Assembly: GCF_000373245.1 (NCBI RefSeq)
Contig: NZ_KB890738.1
Location: 878,065 to 942,064 of the forward strand
Direction of reading: 5' to 3'
Source: Echinicola pacifica DSM 19836
GTDB lineage: Bacteria; Bacteroidota; Bacteroidia; Cytophagales; Cyclobacteriaceae
DNA: 64,000 nt
This document shows positions 42,432 to 51,989 of the stretch, one piece after another; position 1 is the stretch's first letter, and each line of letters starts with the position of its first letter. The notes below the pieces were generated by a model. That model did not search any database. It saw only the letters and a list, made by a program, of their open reading frames with translations, and was not told the origin of the DNA. The position numbers and the translations under genes are program-made.

Positions 42432-43538
42432 TTATTGCTCAAGGCTGATGCTGCCATCAGCAATATGGAAATAAGCAATATCCGCATCCATGCCTTCCAG
42501 GATCTTTTTGGTCCTCTCAGGGCGCGCATCGGTAATGAACAATTGACCAAACTCATGTGCAGCCACCAATTGCATCATCTTGCTGATCCTGAAATCGTCG
42601 AGTTTATCAAAAATATCATCCAATAATAAAATGGGTTTGGTTTGGGTTTCCTCTTTGAATACCTGAAACTGGGCGAGTTTTAGGGCTATGAGAAATGATT
42701 TCTGCTGTCCTTGAGAGCCGAATTTTTTGAGAGGGTAGCCATCTATTTCGAAGACAAAATCATCTTTATGAATGCCAGCATTACTGCGTTTGAGGATAAG
42801 GTCTTTTTGAAGGCACTGATGAAAATACTGCTTAAAATCTTCCTTACTGCATTGGCTGGTATAATGGATATCGACGGCCTCTCTTTGCCCAGAGATCTCT
42901 TTATAGTGATTAAGCAGCAGGGGCTTATATTTTTCTATAAAGCGGTATCGGTCTTCATATATGGCCATGGATAGCTGGATTAATTCTTGGTCATAAGGCT
43001 CCAGCAGGGCCCTGTCCAGCCGATCCTGCTCTGCAAAGCGCTTGATTAGGGCATTGCGTTGTTTTAGAAAATGCTGATAGCGCACAAGTTTTTGCAGGTA
43101 ATTTTTGTCCAGTTGTGATAAGATACTGTCAAAAAACTTTCGGCGTTCCTCGCTACCTTCTTTGACGAGGGAGGTGTCATCGGGGGCGATTAGGACCACG
43201 GGCAGCAAGCCGATATGCTCACTTAGCTTATCATAGGCCTTTCCGTTTAGTAGGACTTGTTTTTTCTTTCTAGGCTCAAGGATAACTTGTATTTCTAGGT
43301 CTTTTTCGTTTTTGTCAAATAGTCCTTTGAGGGAAAAGAACTGCTGGTCATGCTGAATATTAAGGCTATCTATTGGGTTAAAAGCACTTTTAGTAAGACT
43401 AAGGTAGTATATTGCATCCAGCAAATTGGTTTTACCACTTCCATTAATACCGAGAAAGCAATTAATTTCCTGACTGAAGGAAGTTAGGGCTTTAGGGTAA
43501 TTTTTGAATTGGATTAACTGTAATTGCTTCAGATGCAT
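42432..43538 (-). CDS. recF: DNA repair and replication protein RecF
   Basis: 368 aa, normal for RecF, the SMC-like ATPase that helps load RecA at gaps with RecO and RecR. Walker A is FLGINGSGKTNLLDAIYYLSL near residue 30. The signature motif is FGSQGQQKSFLIALKLAQ and Walker B is KPILLLDDIFDKLD. The start MHLKQLQLIQFKNY matches the family. It is divergent from pdhA, with the pdhA promoter in the 157-bp space between them. It has no dnaA/dnaN neighbours, which is common in Bacteroidota. Confidence 0.96.
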   Translation of the reverse strand: MHLKQLQLIQFKNYPKALTSFSQEINCFLGINGSGKTNLLDAIYYLSLTKSAFNPIDSLNIQHDQQFFSLKGLFDKNEKDLEIQVILEPRKKKQVLLNGKAYDKLSEHIGLLPVVLIAPDDTSLVKEGSEERRKFFDSILSQLDKNYLQKLVRYQHFLKQRNALIKRFAEQDRLDRALLEPYDQELIQLSMAIYEDRYRFIEKYKPLLLNHYKEISGQREAVDIHYTSQCSKEDFKQYFHQCLQKDLILKRSNAGIHKDDFVFEIDGYPLKKFGSQGQQKSFLIALKLAQFQVFKEETQTKPILLLDDIFDKLDDFRISKMMQLVAAHEFGQLFITDARPERTKKILEGMDADIAYFHIADGSISLEQ

Positions 43539-43629
43539 AAAAGGTCAGGTATAATGACCCTACAAATATTGTAATCAAAGGGCTAAAATCATGGTAAAGG
43601 GGTAAATTATTTGCAGACTTCCAAAAGCC

Positions 43630-43661
43630 TTTGCTAATCAGTGAATACTTATTTATATTTG
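43630..43661 (+). promoter_or_regulatory. pdhA promoter (TTTG-N20-TATATTTG)
   Basis: TTTG (43630-43633), a 20-bp spacer, then TATATTTG (43654-43661), a textbook Bacteroidota promoter. The leader would be about 29 nt. Confidence 0.75.
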
Positions 43662-43695
43662 AGCCCCGAAAAATGCATATTTTATAGATAACGAT

Positions 43696-44718
43696 ATGGC
43701 GAAAAATAGTTCGACGACCACTAAATCCAAAGTAAAATACTCCAAAGACACCTATACCTTCTGGTATGAGAGCATGTTGCTCATGAGGAGATTTGAAGAA
43801 AAGGCAGGCCAGCTTTATGGCCAGCAGAAGATCCGCGGTTTCTGTCACCTGTACATTGGACAGGAGGCTTGTGCAGCTGGAGCGATCTCTGCATTAGACA
43901 AGGACGACAAATGGATCACTGCCTACCGTGACCATGCTCATCCACTAGGATTGGGCACCGATCCGGGTGCAATTATGGCGGAGCTTTATGGCAAAGCCAC
44001 CGGAACTACCAAAGGAAAAGGTGGATCCATGCACATATTTGATAAAGAAAGAAACTTCATGGGCGGCCATGGTATCGTGGGTGCTCAGGTGCCTATGGGC
44101 TTGGGTATCGGCTTTGCGGAGAAATTTAAAGGTACCAAGAGTCTTTGCATCTGCCATATGGGTGATGGTGCTGTAAGACAGGGTGCTGTACATGAGTCCT
44201 TTAACCTGGCCATGCTGTACAAGACCCCCGTAATCTTTGTGATCGAAAACAACGGTTATGCAATGGGTACCTCTGTGAAGCGTTCCTCAAATGTGGATGA
44301 CCTGTCCACCTTGGGAGAATCTTACGATATGCCTTCTTTTGCTGTGGATGGTATGAATGTGGAGGCGGTGCATGAAGCAGTCGCTGAAGCTGCCGAAAGA
44401 GCAAGAAGCGGTGAAGGTCCTACCTTGCTGGAAGTGAGAACCTACAGATATAAAGGTCACTCCATGTCTGATCCTCAGAAATACCGTACCCGTGAGGAGG
44501 TAGAGGAGTATAAGTCTAAAGATCCTATCGAGCAGGTGAAGAAGACGATTATGGACAATCAAATTCTGACTGAAGAAGAGATCAAGGAAATCGATGCCAA
44601 AGTGAAGAAGCAAGTGGCTGATGCCGTTAAATTCGCGGAGGAATCTCCTTGGCCTGACGGACAAAAAGCATTTGAAGATGTATATACCCAGGAAGATTAT
44701 CCATTCGTAATGGACTAA
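43696..44718 (+). CDS. pdhA: Pyruvate dehydrogenase E1 component, alpha subunit
   Basis: 340 aa. The thiamine-diphosphate subunit that, with E1 beta, decarboxylates pyruvate and passes the acetyl group to E2. The TPP/Mg motif is HMGDGAVRQGAVHESFNLAMLYKTPVIFVIENNGYAMG (GDG...NN form). The phosphorylation-loop region YRYKGHSMSDPQKYRTREEVEEYK is typical. YTFWYESMLLMRRFEEKAGQLYGQQKIRGFCHLYIGQEA marks the N terminus of the PdhA type rather than the branched-chain E1. E1 beta and E2 are not adjacent, so the complex genes are dispersed. It has a strong promoter upstream and a strong terminator after the stop. Confidence 0.94.
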   Translation: MAKNSSTTTKSKVKYSKDTYTFWYESMLLMRRFEEKAGQLYGQQKIRGFCHLYIGQEACAAGAISALDKDDKWITAYRDHAHPLGLGTDPGAIMAELYGKATGTTKGKGGSMHIFDKERNFMGGHGIVGAQVPMGLGIGFAEKFKGTKSLCICHMGDGAVRQGAVHESFNLAMLYKTPVIFVIENNGYAMGTSVKRSSNVDDLSTLGESYDMPSFAVDGMNVEAVHEAVAEAAERARSGEGPTLLEVRTYRYKGHSMSDPQKYRTREEVEEYKSKDPIEQVKKTIMDNQILTEEEIKEIDAKVKKQVADAVKFAEESPWPDGQKAFEDVYTQEDYPFVMD

Positions 44719-44741
44719 TTACTTTCAGAAACATACTATTT

Positions 44742-44790
44742 AAGGTCAAGGACCGCAGAAATAATGCTCTGCACCTTGACCTTTTTTTAT
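44742..44790 (+). terminator. pdhA terminator
   Basis: AAGGTCAAGG (44742-44751) pairs with CCTTGACCTT (44774-44783), with an inner GCAGA/TCTGC pairing, followed by seven T. Confidence 0.88.
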
Positions 44791-45066
44791 TGTACCCATT
44801 ATTTTTTGCCTTAATTATTCCCTCGTGGTCTTGAATTATCTTTGACCATAAAAGGGCTGACACCTAGTCTATTTATATATTATAGTCTCATATTGTCAGA
44901 GAGCAGTAGTAGATTTAGCCTAAAGCCCTTATAGCCATGAAGGTAGGGAGGACTTTGTGCTGCTTGCTAAGTTTCTCAGAATTAGAGACTCAGCGATCTA
45001 TCTGCCCTGTTTTGGACCCTCTGGGCTTATCTGAATAAAAGTGCTATTCTCCAAAAAATTAAAAGG

Positions 45067-45099
45067 TTTTGTTATTATATGAAACATAATCTATATTTG
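45067..45099 (+). promoter_or_regulatory. Promoter of the TPR gene (TTTTG-N20-TATATTTG)
   Basis: TTTTG (45067-45071), a 20-bp spacer, then TATATTTG (45092-45099). The ATG follows after 19 nt. Confidence 0.75.
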
Positions 45100-45118
45100 C
45101 GACTGAAATTTTATAAGA

Positions 45119-45838
45119 ATGGCAAAGAAAGAGATATCAAAAGGAGCTTCTCATGATCAACATGAGCACGAACTTTTAGAAAACCCCGAAGCAATTAGGG
45201 AATCACTAGGAAAAGGTGAAGCTTTTCTAAAAAAGAACTCACGGATCGTTGGAGGACTCATCATAGCGGCTATCGTTATTATTGCTGGGGTGTTATTTTT
45301 CCAGTTTAATAATGCGAATAAAGACAAGCAAGCTCAGGCTGACATGTTTCAGGCCGTATATTATTTTGAGCAAGACAGTTTAAGCCTAGCCATGGAAGGC
45401 GACGGTGTAAATGAAGGCTTCCTTGAGATCATTGAGGAGTATAGCGGAACCAATTCTGCTAACCTTGCGCATTATTATACAGGAGCTATTTATCTCGCAG
45501 AAGGTGAGTACCAAAAAGCTGTAGATCACTTAAGGAAATTTTCTGCCGATGATTTCTTCGTTCAAGCCAAAGCATTTTCCTTATTGGGAGATGCTCATAT
45601 GGAACTTGGAGAAACTAGCGAAGCCATCAGAGCTTACGAAAAGGCAGTTGATTATAAGGAAAACAAATTCTTTACTCCAATGTATCTAAACAAACTTGCT
45701 ATTGCTTTCGAAAAGGCAGGCGAGCTTGATAATGCTATAGAGGCTTACGATATTATTGAGAAGAAATATCCTGAATCATACGAATTTACCTTTGCGCGAA
45801 AGCACAAAGCGCGCTTGGAGGGCCTTGCTTCTAAGTAA
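45119..45838 (+). CDS. Tetratricopeptide-repeat membrane protein
   Basis: 239 aa. A charged cytosolic N terminus (about 40 residues), one membrane helix (about 43-64, GGLIIAAIVIIAGVLFFQF), then TPR repeats outside, with visible repeat units LAHYYTGAIYLAEGEYQKAVDHL, AKAFSLLGDAHMELGETSEAIRAYEKAV and LNKLAIAFEKAGELDNAIEAYDII. It resembles the YfgM/DUF-TPR type of inner-membrane scaffold. Partner and function are unknown. It precedes ribH, an arrangement common in Bacteroidota, but its own terminator (45864-45898) suggests separate transcription. Confidence 0.83.
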   Translation: MAKKEISKGASHDQHEHELLENPEAIRESLGKGEAFLKKNSRIVGGLIIAAIVIIAGVLFFQFNNANKDKQAQADMFQAVYYFEQDSLSLAMEGDGVNEGFLEIIEEYSGTNSANLAHYYTGAIYLAEGEYQKAVDHLRKFSADDFFVQAKAFSLLGDAHMELGETSEAIRAYEKAVDYKENKFFTPMYLNKLAIAFEKAGELDNAIEAYDIIEKKYPESYEFTFARKHKARLEGLASK

Positions 45839-45863
45839 TGTTTTGTGATATACAACATTAAGA

Positions 45864-45898
45864 AGAGTAAGGCCAAAATGGTCTTGCTCTTTTTTTTT
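45864..45898 (+). terminator. Terminator of the TPR gene
   Basis: An 11-bp stem with G-U pairs (45864-45874 with 45880-45890) and eight or more T after it. Confidence 0.85.
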
Positions 45899-45931
45899 AC
45901 CATTTTAACTTACCTATTAACTCCATAACAC

Positions 45932-46408
45932 ATGGCAACATCATTAAAAAACCTAAGTCAGCACTCCGATAAGAATATTTCAGATATCAGCAAGAAGAGG
46001 TTTGGTATTGTGGTTTCGGAATGGAACGAGGAAGTGACCGAGTCCCTATATGAAGGAGCCTTGGAGACGCTTTTGGCACATGGTGCCAAGAAAGAAAATA
46101 TATATAGAAAGAATGTTCCTGGCTCATTTGAATTGTCCCTCGGGGGACAAAGGATGGCTGAGGTGGAGGAGATCGATGCAGTGATCTGCCTTGGATGTGT
46201 GATCCAGGGAGAAACGCGTCACTTTGACTTCATCTGCGATGCGGTAGCGCATGGCATCACCCAAGTAGGACTAAAATACAATAAGCCCGTTATTTTTGGC
46301 GTGCTAACGCCAGAAAATCAGCAGCAGGCGCTAGACCGTGCAGGAGGGAAGCATGGCAATAAAGGTGACGAAGCAGCGATCACCGCCGTGAAGATGCTGG
46401 GCTTCTGA
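45932..46408 (+). CDS. ribH: 6,7-dimethyl-8-ribityllumazine synthase
   Basis: 158 aa. It condenses the ribityl-pyrimidine with dihydroxybutanone phosphate to lumazine, the penultimate step of riboflavin synthesis, in a 5- or 60-subunit shell. Key segments are VVSEWNEEVTESLYEGA (substrate site), VPGSFELSLGGQRMAE and CVIQGETRHFDFICDAVAHGI (catalytic His in RHFD), then FGVLTPENQQQALDRAGG. The start MATSLKNLSQHSDKN is a typical unstructured leader. lysC follows after 43 nt on the same strand. No FMN riboswitch is visible in the short upstream spacer. Confidence 0.96.
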   Translation: MATSLKNLSQHSDKNISDISKKRFGIVVSEWNEEVTESLYEGALETLLAHGAKKENIYRKNVPGSFELSLGGQRMAEVEEIDAVICLGCVIQGETRHFDFICDAVAHGITQVGLKYNKPVIFGVLTPENQQQALDRAGGKHGNKGDEAAITAVKMLGF

Positions 46409-46451
46409 TCAATCCACAATAATTAACCATTAACATACATCCATCAAGCAC

Positions 46452-47771
46452 ATGAAAATCATGAAATTTGGGGGAACCTCAGTAGGGAAGCCCGAAAGAA
46501 TGCATCAGGTGAAAGACCTGATTACTAGAGATAACCAACGTAAAATTGTAGTACTTTCTGCCCTTTCCGGCACCACCAATGCCCTGGTGGGAATAGGTGA
46601 TGCCTTGGCAGAAGGCAAAAAAGACCTCGCCAAAGAGCGTATAGATGCTCTCCATGCACACTATTTGGACTTTTATAAAGAGCTATTGCAGTCTGATGCG
46701 GGACGAAGCAAAGCCGAAAAAATCATTAAAGAGCATTTTGAGTTCCTAAATATTATCCTCAAAATCTCCTTCAACGAAGCCATCAATAGGGATATCCTGG
46801 CTCAGGGAGAATTGCTCTCTACCAAGCTATTTTATACTCTACTGGAAGAAAAAGACGTTCCAGCAGTGTTCCTGCCAGCATTGGAATATATGAGCATAGA
46901 CGAAAACGGAGAGCCTGAATTAGGAAAAATCTCTGATCGCCTGAAGACTATTCTGAAGAATTATGAGAAGGAAACTGTTTTCGTAACCCAGGGCTATATC
47001 TGCAAGAATCACCGACATGAGGTGGATAACCTTAAGCGTGGCGGAAGTGATTATACTGCCTCCCTGATCGGCGCGGCGATCAAAGCCAGCGTGATTGAGA
47101 TCTGGACAGATATCGATGGGATGCATAATAATGACCCTAGAGTGGTGGATAGAACTCGGCCAATTGCTGAGATGTCATTTGACGAGGCTGCGGAGCTTGC
47201 TTATTTTGGTGCTAAGATCCTCCATCCTGCCTCCATCTGGCCCGCCCAAACTTATAATGTACCTGTACGCCTGCTAAACACCATGCAGCCGGAAGCAGCC
47301 GGAACGACCATCACCGCAGAGGAAACCGGCGTTGGCGTAAAGGCCATTGCCGCCAAAGATGGAATCATCGCCGTAAAAATCAAGTCCAGCAGAATGCTCC
47401 TTGCTTATGGCTTCCTAAGAAAAGTATTTGAGATATTTGAGAAGTATAAGACTCCTATCGATATGATCACTACCTCTGAGGTGGCGGTGTCGGTGACTAT
47501 AGACGATGATACCCACCTCAAGGAAATCACTGCCGAACTGGATAAATTTGGTAGTACTGAGCTCGATTATAACCAATCGATCATCTGTGTGGCGGGAAAT
47601 ATGATCGCCGAAAACACTGGAATGATCAGAGACGTGGTAGTCGCCCTAGGTGATTTCCCCGTTCGGATGGTCTCTTACGGAGGAAGTAAAAATAATGTGT
47701 CCATACTAGTGGATACCAAATATAAAAATGAAGCCTTGCAGCGCCTCAATGATGAGCTGTTCCAATGGTAA
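46452..47771 (+). CDS. lysC: Aspartate kinase
   Basis: 439 aa, monofunctional, not fused to homoserine dehydrogenase. It phosphorylates aspartate at the entry to lysine, threonine and methionine synthesis. The kinase core has KFGGTSVG (residues 5-12) and RGGSDYTASLIGAAI. The C-terminal region carries two ACT domains (about 305-439), with TSEVAVSVTIDDDTHL and the NVSILVDTKYKNEAL segment, which usually bind the inhibitor lysine or threonine. lysA at 3654-4886 is far away on the other strand. The terminator at 47781-47817 ends the unit. Confidence 0.95.
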   Translation: MKIMKFGGTSVGKPERMHQVKDLITRDNQRKIVVLSALSGTTNALVGIGDALAEGKKDLAKERIDALHAHYLDFYKELLQSDAGRSKAEKIIKEHFEFLNIILKISFNEAINRDILAQGELLSTKLFYTLLEEKDVPAVFLPALEYMSIDENGEPELGKISDRLKTILKNYEKETVFVTQGYICKNHRHEVDNLKRGGSDYTASLIGAAIKASVIEIWTDIDGMHNNDPRVVDRTRPIAEMSFDEAAELAYFGAKILHPASIWPAQTYNVPVRLLNTMQPEAAGTTITAEETGVGVKAIAAKDGIIAVKIKSSRMLLAYGFLRKVFEIFEKYKTPIDMITTSEVAVSVTIDDDTHLKEITAELDKFGSTELDYNQSIICVAGNMIAENTGMIRDVVVALGDFPVRMVSYGGSKNNVSILVDTKYKNEALQRLNDELFQW

Positions 47772-47780
47772 ACAATCTAT

Positions 47781-47817
47781 GCCACCTGCAATCGCAGGTG
47801 GCATTTTGATTTTTAGT
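47781..47817 (+). terminator. lysC terminator
   Basis: GCCACCTGC (47781-47789) pairs perfectly with GCAGGTGGC (47794-47802) around a 4-nt loop, followed by a T-rich tract. Confidence 0.85.
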
Positions 47818-47894
47818 AGCAACAACTTTTTTTGATGGATCACCAAGGCTATAGATTTACTTAGTATTTTCGCTAAACGCTATACTTCTCTATC

Positions 47895-49631
47895 ATGATA
47901 TCAAAGACATCCGCACTTCTTCTTAGTTTTATCGCCTTATGTTATGGCAGCTTCGCTCAGGAAAAATATCCTACAGCATTTGAAAATTCTGGGGGCTTGG
48001 AAACCGCCACTTATGAGGAAGTCATAGATTTTTATAATAACCTCGCAGAAGATTATGAGTCCATCAAGGTTCTCACTAAAGGCCCTACCGATAGTGGGGA
48101 ACCCCTTCACCTGGTGATTTATGATCCAAATGGTGACTTCGAGCCTGTGCAGTGGAAGAAGGAGCAGCGTTTAGTGGTCCTGGTCAATAATGGGATTCAT
48201 CCTGGTGAGCCTGCGGGTATAGACGCTTCCATGATGTACCTTAGGGATGTGGCCAGCGGCAAGTTGGAGCTTCCAGCCTCGGTGGTCCTGGCCTTTGTGC
48301 CAGTGTACAATATAGGTGGCCATCTCAATCGAAATAACACCACTAGAGTCAATCAGGTAGGTCCCGAAAAATATGGCTTTCGTGGCAACGCTAGGAACTA
48401 TGACCTTAATCGGGATTTTATCAAAACAGACAGCCAAAATTCAGCGAGCTTTCAGGAAATCTTCCAATCCCTGATGCCCCATGTATTTATAGATACCCAT
48501 ACCAGTAATGGGGCCGACTATCAGCATGTGATGACCCTGATAGAGACTCAGCATAATATGCTCGGTGGTCAGGCAGGAAAGCTGATGCATGATCGCCTTA
48601 GCCCCCTGCTATTCGAAAAAATGGATGCGGTGGGCTACCCCATGGTCCCCTATGTGAATGTCTGGGGTGGTGTGCCCGAAGACGGCTGGAAGCAGTTTAA
48701 AGATTCACCACGATACAGCAGTGGCTATGCCTCGCTCTTTCATACCATCAGCTATGTGCCAGAGGCTCATATGCTGAAATCGTACCAGCAGCGTGTAGAG
48801 GCCACTTACTCCTTATTGGAGGCCTTTGGGGCCGCTTATACGGTCCTTGGTGATGAGCTTGTAAATGCGGTGGAGCAAGACCGTGCGCAAGCAGGTGCTC
48901 AGCAGGAATTTGGTCTTAATTATAGTATTGATGAAAATATTTCTGTGAAAATTCCCTTCAAGGGATATAAGTCCGGGTATAAACCCAGCGAAATCTCTGG
49001 CCTGGACCGACTTTATTACGATAGAAATGAACCTTTCGAAACAGAAGTGGATTTCTATGATAGCTATTTTCCTGAGCTGAAAATCCAGAAGCCAGCCTAT
49101 TATATTATTGGGCAGGCGTGGAAAGAGGTCATCGCCAACTTACAGAGGAATCAGGTGAAGATGAAAGTACTGGAAAATGACACTTTGATCAAAGTAAACG
49201 CCTACTATATCGAGGATTTTGAGACGCGGGATATGCCATATGAGGGGCATTACTTGCACTCATCTATCCAGGTGCGCAGTGCCAGTCAGGTGATGGCTTT
49301 TCGGAAAGGGGACCTTCTGATTCCTACAGATCAGCAGGCTATAGGATATATCATAGAAGTACTGGAGCCGCAGGGGGAGGACAGTTTCTTTGCGTGGAAT
49401 TATTTTGATGCCATTTTGCAGTCCAAGGAGGGCTTTTCCCCTTATGTGTTTGAGGACTTGGCGGCGAATTATTTGGCGCAAAACCCAGGCCTTAAGGAAG
49501 TCCTGGAGCAGAAGAAAGCAAGTGATCCAGACTTTGCTGCAGATGGATATGCGCAGCTTAGCTGGGTGTATCAGCATTCTCCATGGAGAGAAAGGGAATA
49601 TCGCCGGTATCCGGTAGTTAGAATCGACTAG
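47895..49631 (+). CDS. M14-family zinc carboxypeptidase (secreted)
   Basis: 578 aa with a signal peptide (SALLLSFIALCYGSFAQ). The M14 zinc ligands appear as NNGIHPGEPAG (the HxxE pair, about residue 100) and FIDTHTSNGAD (the third His, about 197). RNYDLNRDFIKT is the substrate-binding Arg/Asn block. The catalytic Glu is probably in YVPEAHM (about residue 290). A C-terminal beta-rich region (about 330-578) is longer than the core. It probably removes C-terminal residues from peptides in the periplasm or outside. The DUF6787 gene follows after 10 nt and may be co-transcribed. Confidence 0.88.
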   Translation: MISKTSALLLSFIALCYGSFAQEKYPTAFENSGGLETATYEEVIDFYNNLAEDYESIKVLTKGPTDSGEPLHLVIYDPNGDFEPVQWKKEQRLVVLVNNGIHPGEPAGIDASMMYLRDVASGKLELPASVVLAFVPVYNIGGHLNRNNTTRVNQVGPEKYGFRGNARNYDLNRDFIKTDSQNSASFQEIFQSLMPHVFIDTHTSNGADYQHVMTLIETQHNMLGGQAGKLMHDRLSPLLFEKMDAVGYPMVPYVNVWGGVPEDGWKQFKDSPRYSSGYASLFHTISYVPEAHMLKSYQQRVEATYSLLEAFGAAYTVLGDELVNAVEQDRAQAGAQQEFGLNYSIDENISVKIPFKGYKSGYKPSEISGLDRLYYDRNEPFETEVDFYDSYFPELKIQKPAYYIIGQAWKEVIANLQRNQVKMKVLENDTLIKVNAYYIEDFETRDMPYEGHYLHSSIQVRSASQVMAFRKGDLLIPTDQQAIGYIIEVLEPQGEDSFFAWNYFDAILQSKEGFSPYVFEDLAANYLAQNPGLKEVLEQKKASDPDFAADGYAQLSWVYQHSPWREREYRRYPVVRID

Positions 49632-49641
49632 ATAGACTAAT

Positions 49642-49965
49642 ATGAGTAAGGGGAATTTCTTTCATCGGCTTCAAGAGAAATGGAAGCTGAATAGCTTATG
49701 GCAGGTGTTTCTGGTCCTGTTGGCGTTTGCCTGTACAGGCTTAACGGTGCTTTATATCAAGCAGCCAATCTTTGATTTGCTAGGTGTGGATATGAGTACA
49801 GGAGGATTTTGGAAGACTTTCCTTTACCTGCTTTTGGTTTTGCCATTATATCAGGCCATGCTGCTGTTTTATGGTTTTGTATTTGGTCAATTTCATTTTT
49901 TCTGGGACAAGGAAAAGAAATTCTTCCACCGAATTCGATCGCTATTCATCCACCGAGAAAAGTAG
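49642..49965 (+). CDS. DUF6787-family small membrane protein
   Basis: 107 aa. A basic N terminus (about 20 residues), then two hydrophobic helices (about 20-40 and 59-82) with GFWKTFLYLLLVLPLYQAMLLFYGFVFGQFHFFWDKEKKF. Such proteins are conserved in Bacteroidota and widely misannotated as transferase fragments; the function is unknown. It is 10 nt downstream of the peptidase gene. Confidence 0.7.
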   Translation: MSKGNFFHRLQEKWKLNSLWQVFLVLLAFACTGLTVLYIKQPIFDLLGVDMSTGGFWKTFLYLLLVLPLYQAMLLFYGFVFGQFHFFWDKEKKFFHRIRSLFIHREK

Positions 49966-50011
49966 TTCGTAAATAGTGAAATCTCAGCCTTTTTATTGAA
50001 TGATAGGAAGG

Positions 50012-50043
50012 TTGTCATTTATAAATCAAATCGTGTACATTTG
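50012..50043 (+). promoter_or_regulatory. Promoter of the ABC exporter gene
   Basis: TTG (50012-50014), a 21-bp spacer, then TACATTTG (50036-50043). The leader would be about 26 nt. Confidence 0.65.
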
Positions 50044-50074
50044 TACCCGCAAATAAATAAGCAGCCCACCCGAT

Positions 50075-51862
50075 ATGGCAAAGAAAAAGAAAGCACTGGA
50101 AGCTCACGAAAAGAGGAAGTTGAATAAGCAGAACCTAGATAAACTATTAGGGATATTTAAATTTGTATTGCCGTATAAGGGGGTATTTGGATTGGGATTA
50201 GTGTTCCTATTATTCTCCAGCCTTACCTTATTGGCCTTCCCCTTTGTGGCGGGCAAGCTCATCGATACGGCACAGGGCAAGGAGTGGATCTTCAACGATA
50301 TCGATTCCATTGCCATGGTATTGATAGGGATATTATTTGTGCAGAGTGTATTTTCGTTTTTTAGAGTATGGCTATTTGCTCAGGTAAGTGAGCGCTCCAT
50401 GCGGGATGTGCGTACCTCGCTCTATCGCCGATTGGTGCATCTTCCGATGAGTTTCTTTGACAAGAGACGTACGGGAGAGCTTATCAGCAGGATCACTTCT
50501 GATGTGACCTTATTGCAAGACACCTTCTCTGTTACCTTAGCCGAGCTGTTCAGGCAGGTTATTACCTTGCTAGCAGGTACGGTATTCTTATTTGTGACCA
50601 CGCCAAGGCTTACTTTATTTATGCTGGCCACTTTCCCAGTGCTGGTAATTATCGCTATGGTCTTTGGGAAGTTTATCAGGAAGTTATCCAAGGAGACGCA
50701 GGATGAGTTGGCTTCTGCCAATATCATTGTTGAAGAAACCTTACAATCTATCAGCACCGTGAAGTCCTTTGCCGGGGAGGAATACGAGTCCGCTAGGTAT
50801 GAGAGAGGGCTTAATAAGGTGGTAAAGGTAGCTTTGAAGGCGGCCGGATTTAGAGGAGCCTTCATTTCATTTATCATTTTTGCCTTGTTTGGAGGTATAG
50901 TGGCGGTGATGTGGTACGGCGCTATGATGGTGAGCACGGGAGCCATGAGCATTGGTGATCTGGTTTCCTTCGTATTATATACCACATTTATCGGCGGGTC
51001 CATTGCCGGCTTAGGAGATATCTATGGGCAGGTGCAGAAGGCGATTGGCTCTTCCGAAAGGGTCTTGGAGATCCTGGAAGAAAAGCCGGAAGAATCTCTC
51101 GCAGATTATCAGCAAGCCAAGATCAAAGGGCAGGTAGGATTCGAAAAAGTAAATTTCAATTATCCTACGCGGCCGGATGCAGTGGTGCTTAAGAACATAA
51201 GTTTTAACATTCAACCTGGCGAGAAGATCGCTTTGGCAGGACATTCAGGTGCTGGGAAATCCACGATTATCCAGCTGCTAATGAAGTTTTATCCAGTGCT
51301 GTTAGGAGAGATTACCATAGATGGAAAACCTATCAATCAATGGAACCTACAGCAGTTGCGTTCTAATATTGGGATCGTTCCTCAGGAAGTGCTGCTGTTT
51401 GGGGGGAGCATTCGGGAGAATATCGCTTACGCCAAGCAGGATGCCACAGAAGAGGAGATTGTGGAAGCGGCCAAGAAGGCCAATGCATGGCAGTTTATCG
51501 CCAAATTCCCCGAAGGTCTCGATACCCTGGTGGGCGAACGAGGCGTGAAGTTATCTGGTGGGCAGCGTCAGCGTATTGCGATAGCGAGGGCTATTCTTAA
51601 GAACCCTTCTATATTGATCCTGGATGAGGCGACCTCCTCTCTGGATGCAGAGTCGGAATCTCTGGTGCAGGAAGCGCTCGATATATTGATGAAAGATAGG
51701 ACGACGATTGTCATCGCACATAGGTTGGCGACGATCCGGAAGGTGGACAAGATCTACGTGATGAAAGATGGTGAGATAGTGGAAGAAGGAAGTCACGAGG
51801 TGCTTTCTGCTATGGAAGGTGGCTTCTACGCAAATCTGGTTAAGCTGCAGTTTGCGGATTAA
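50075..51862 (+). CDS. ABC exporter, fused permease and ATPase (MsbA-like)
   Basis: 595 aa. Six membrane helices (about 30-330) of the type I exporter fold precede a nucleotide-binding domain (about 350-590). Walker A is GHSGAGKSTIIQLL, the signature is LSGGQRQRIAIARAIL, Walker B is ILILDEATSSLD and the switch His is in IAHRLATIR. The intracellular coupling-helix region ERSMRDVRTSLYRRLVHLPMSFFDKRRTGELISRITSD is characteristic of MsbA/multidrug half transporters, which work as homodimers. Substrate lipid or drug cannot be read from this. A convergent terminator separates it from the LytTR gene. Confidence 0.93.
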   Translation: MAKKKKALEAHEKRKLNKQNLDKLLGIFKFVLPYKGVFGLGLVFLLFSSLTLLAFPFVAGKLIDTAQGKEWIFNDIDSIAMVLIGILFVQSVFSFFRVWLFAQVSERSMRDVRTSLYRRLVHLPMSFFDKRRTGELISRITSDVTLLQDTFSVTLAELFRQVITLLAGTVFLFVTTPRLTLFMLATFPVLVIIAMVFGKFIRKLSKETQDELASANIIVEETLQSISTVKSFAGEEYESARYERGLNKVVKVALKAAGFRGAFISFIIFALFGGIVAVMWYGAMMVSTGAMSIGDLVSFVLYTTFIGGSIAGLGDIYGQVQKAIGSSERVLEILEEKPEESLADYQQAKIKGQVGFEKVNFNYPTRPDAVVLKNISFNIQPGEKIALAGHSGAGKSTIIQLLMKFYPVLLGEITIDGKPINQWNLQQLRSNIGIVPQEVLLFGGSIRENIAYAKQDATEEEIVEAAKKANAWQFIAKFPEGLDTLVGERGVKLSGGQRQRIAIARAILKNPSILILDEATSSLDAESESLVQEALDILMKDRTTIVIAHRLATIRKVDKIYVMKDGEIVEEGSHEVLSAMEGGFYANLVKLQFAD

Positions 51863-51940
51863 ACTCCAGCATCGTATTCTAAAAATAAATGTATTTATGG
51901 GCTAGTAAGCCCAAAAGCAATACTATTAAAAACCTGATGA

Positions 51941-51986
51941 TGGCCATGCCCACGTTTTTTGGAACGTATGGGCTTGGCCATTATTT
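51941..51986. terminator. Bidirectional terminator, ABC exporter / LytTR gene
   Basis: TGGCCATGCCCACGTT (51941-51956) pairs with AACGTATGGGCTTGGCCA (51963-51980) with two bulged or mismatched bases. It lies between convergent genes, with T-rich flanks on both strands. Confidence 0.8.
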
Positions 51987-51989
51987 ATT

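Larger units (their letters stand above)
44719..45118. other. Spacer between pdhA and the TPR gene
   Basis: 400 bases with the pdhA terminator (44742-44790) and the TPR promoter (45067-45099). No gene seen between. Confidence 0.65.
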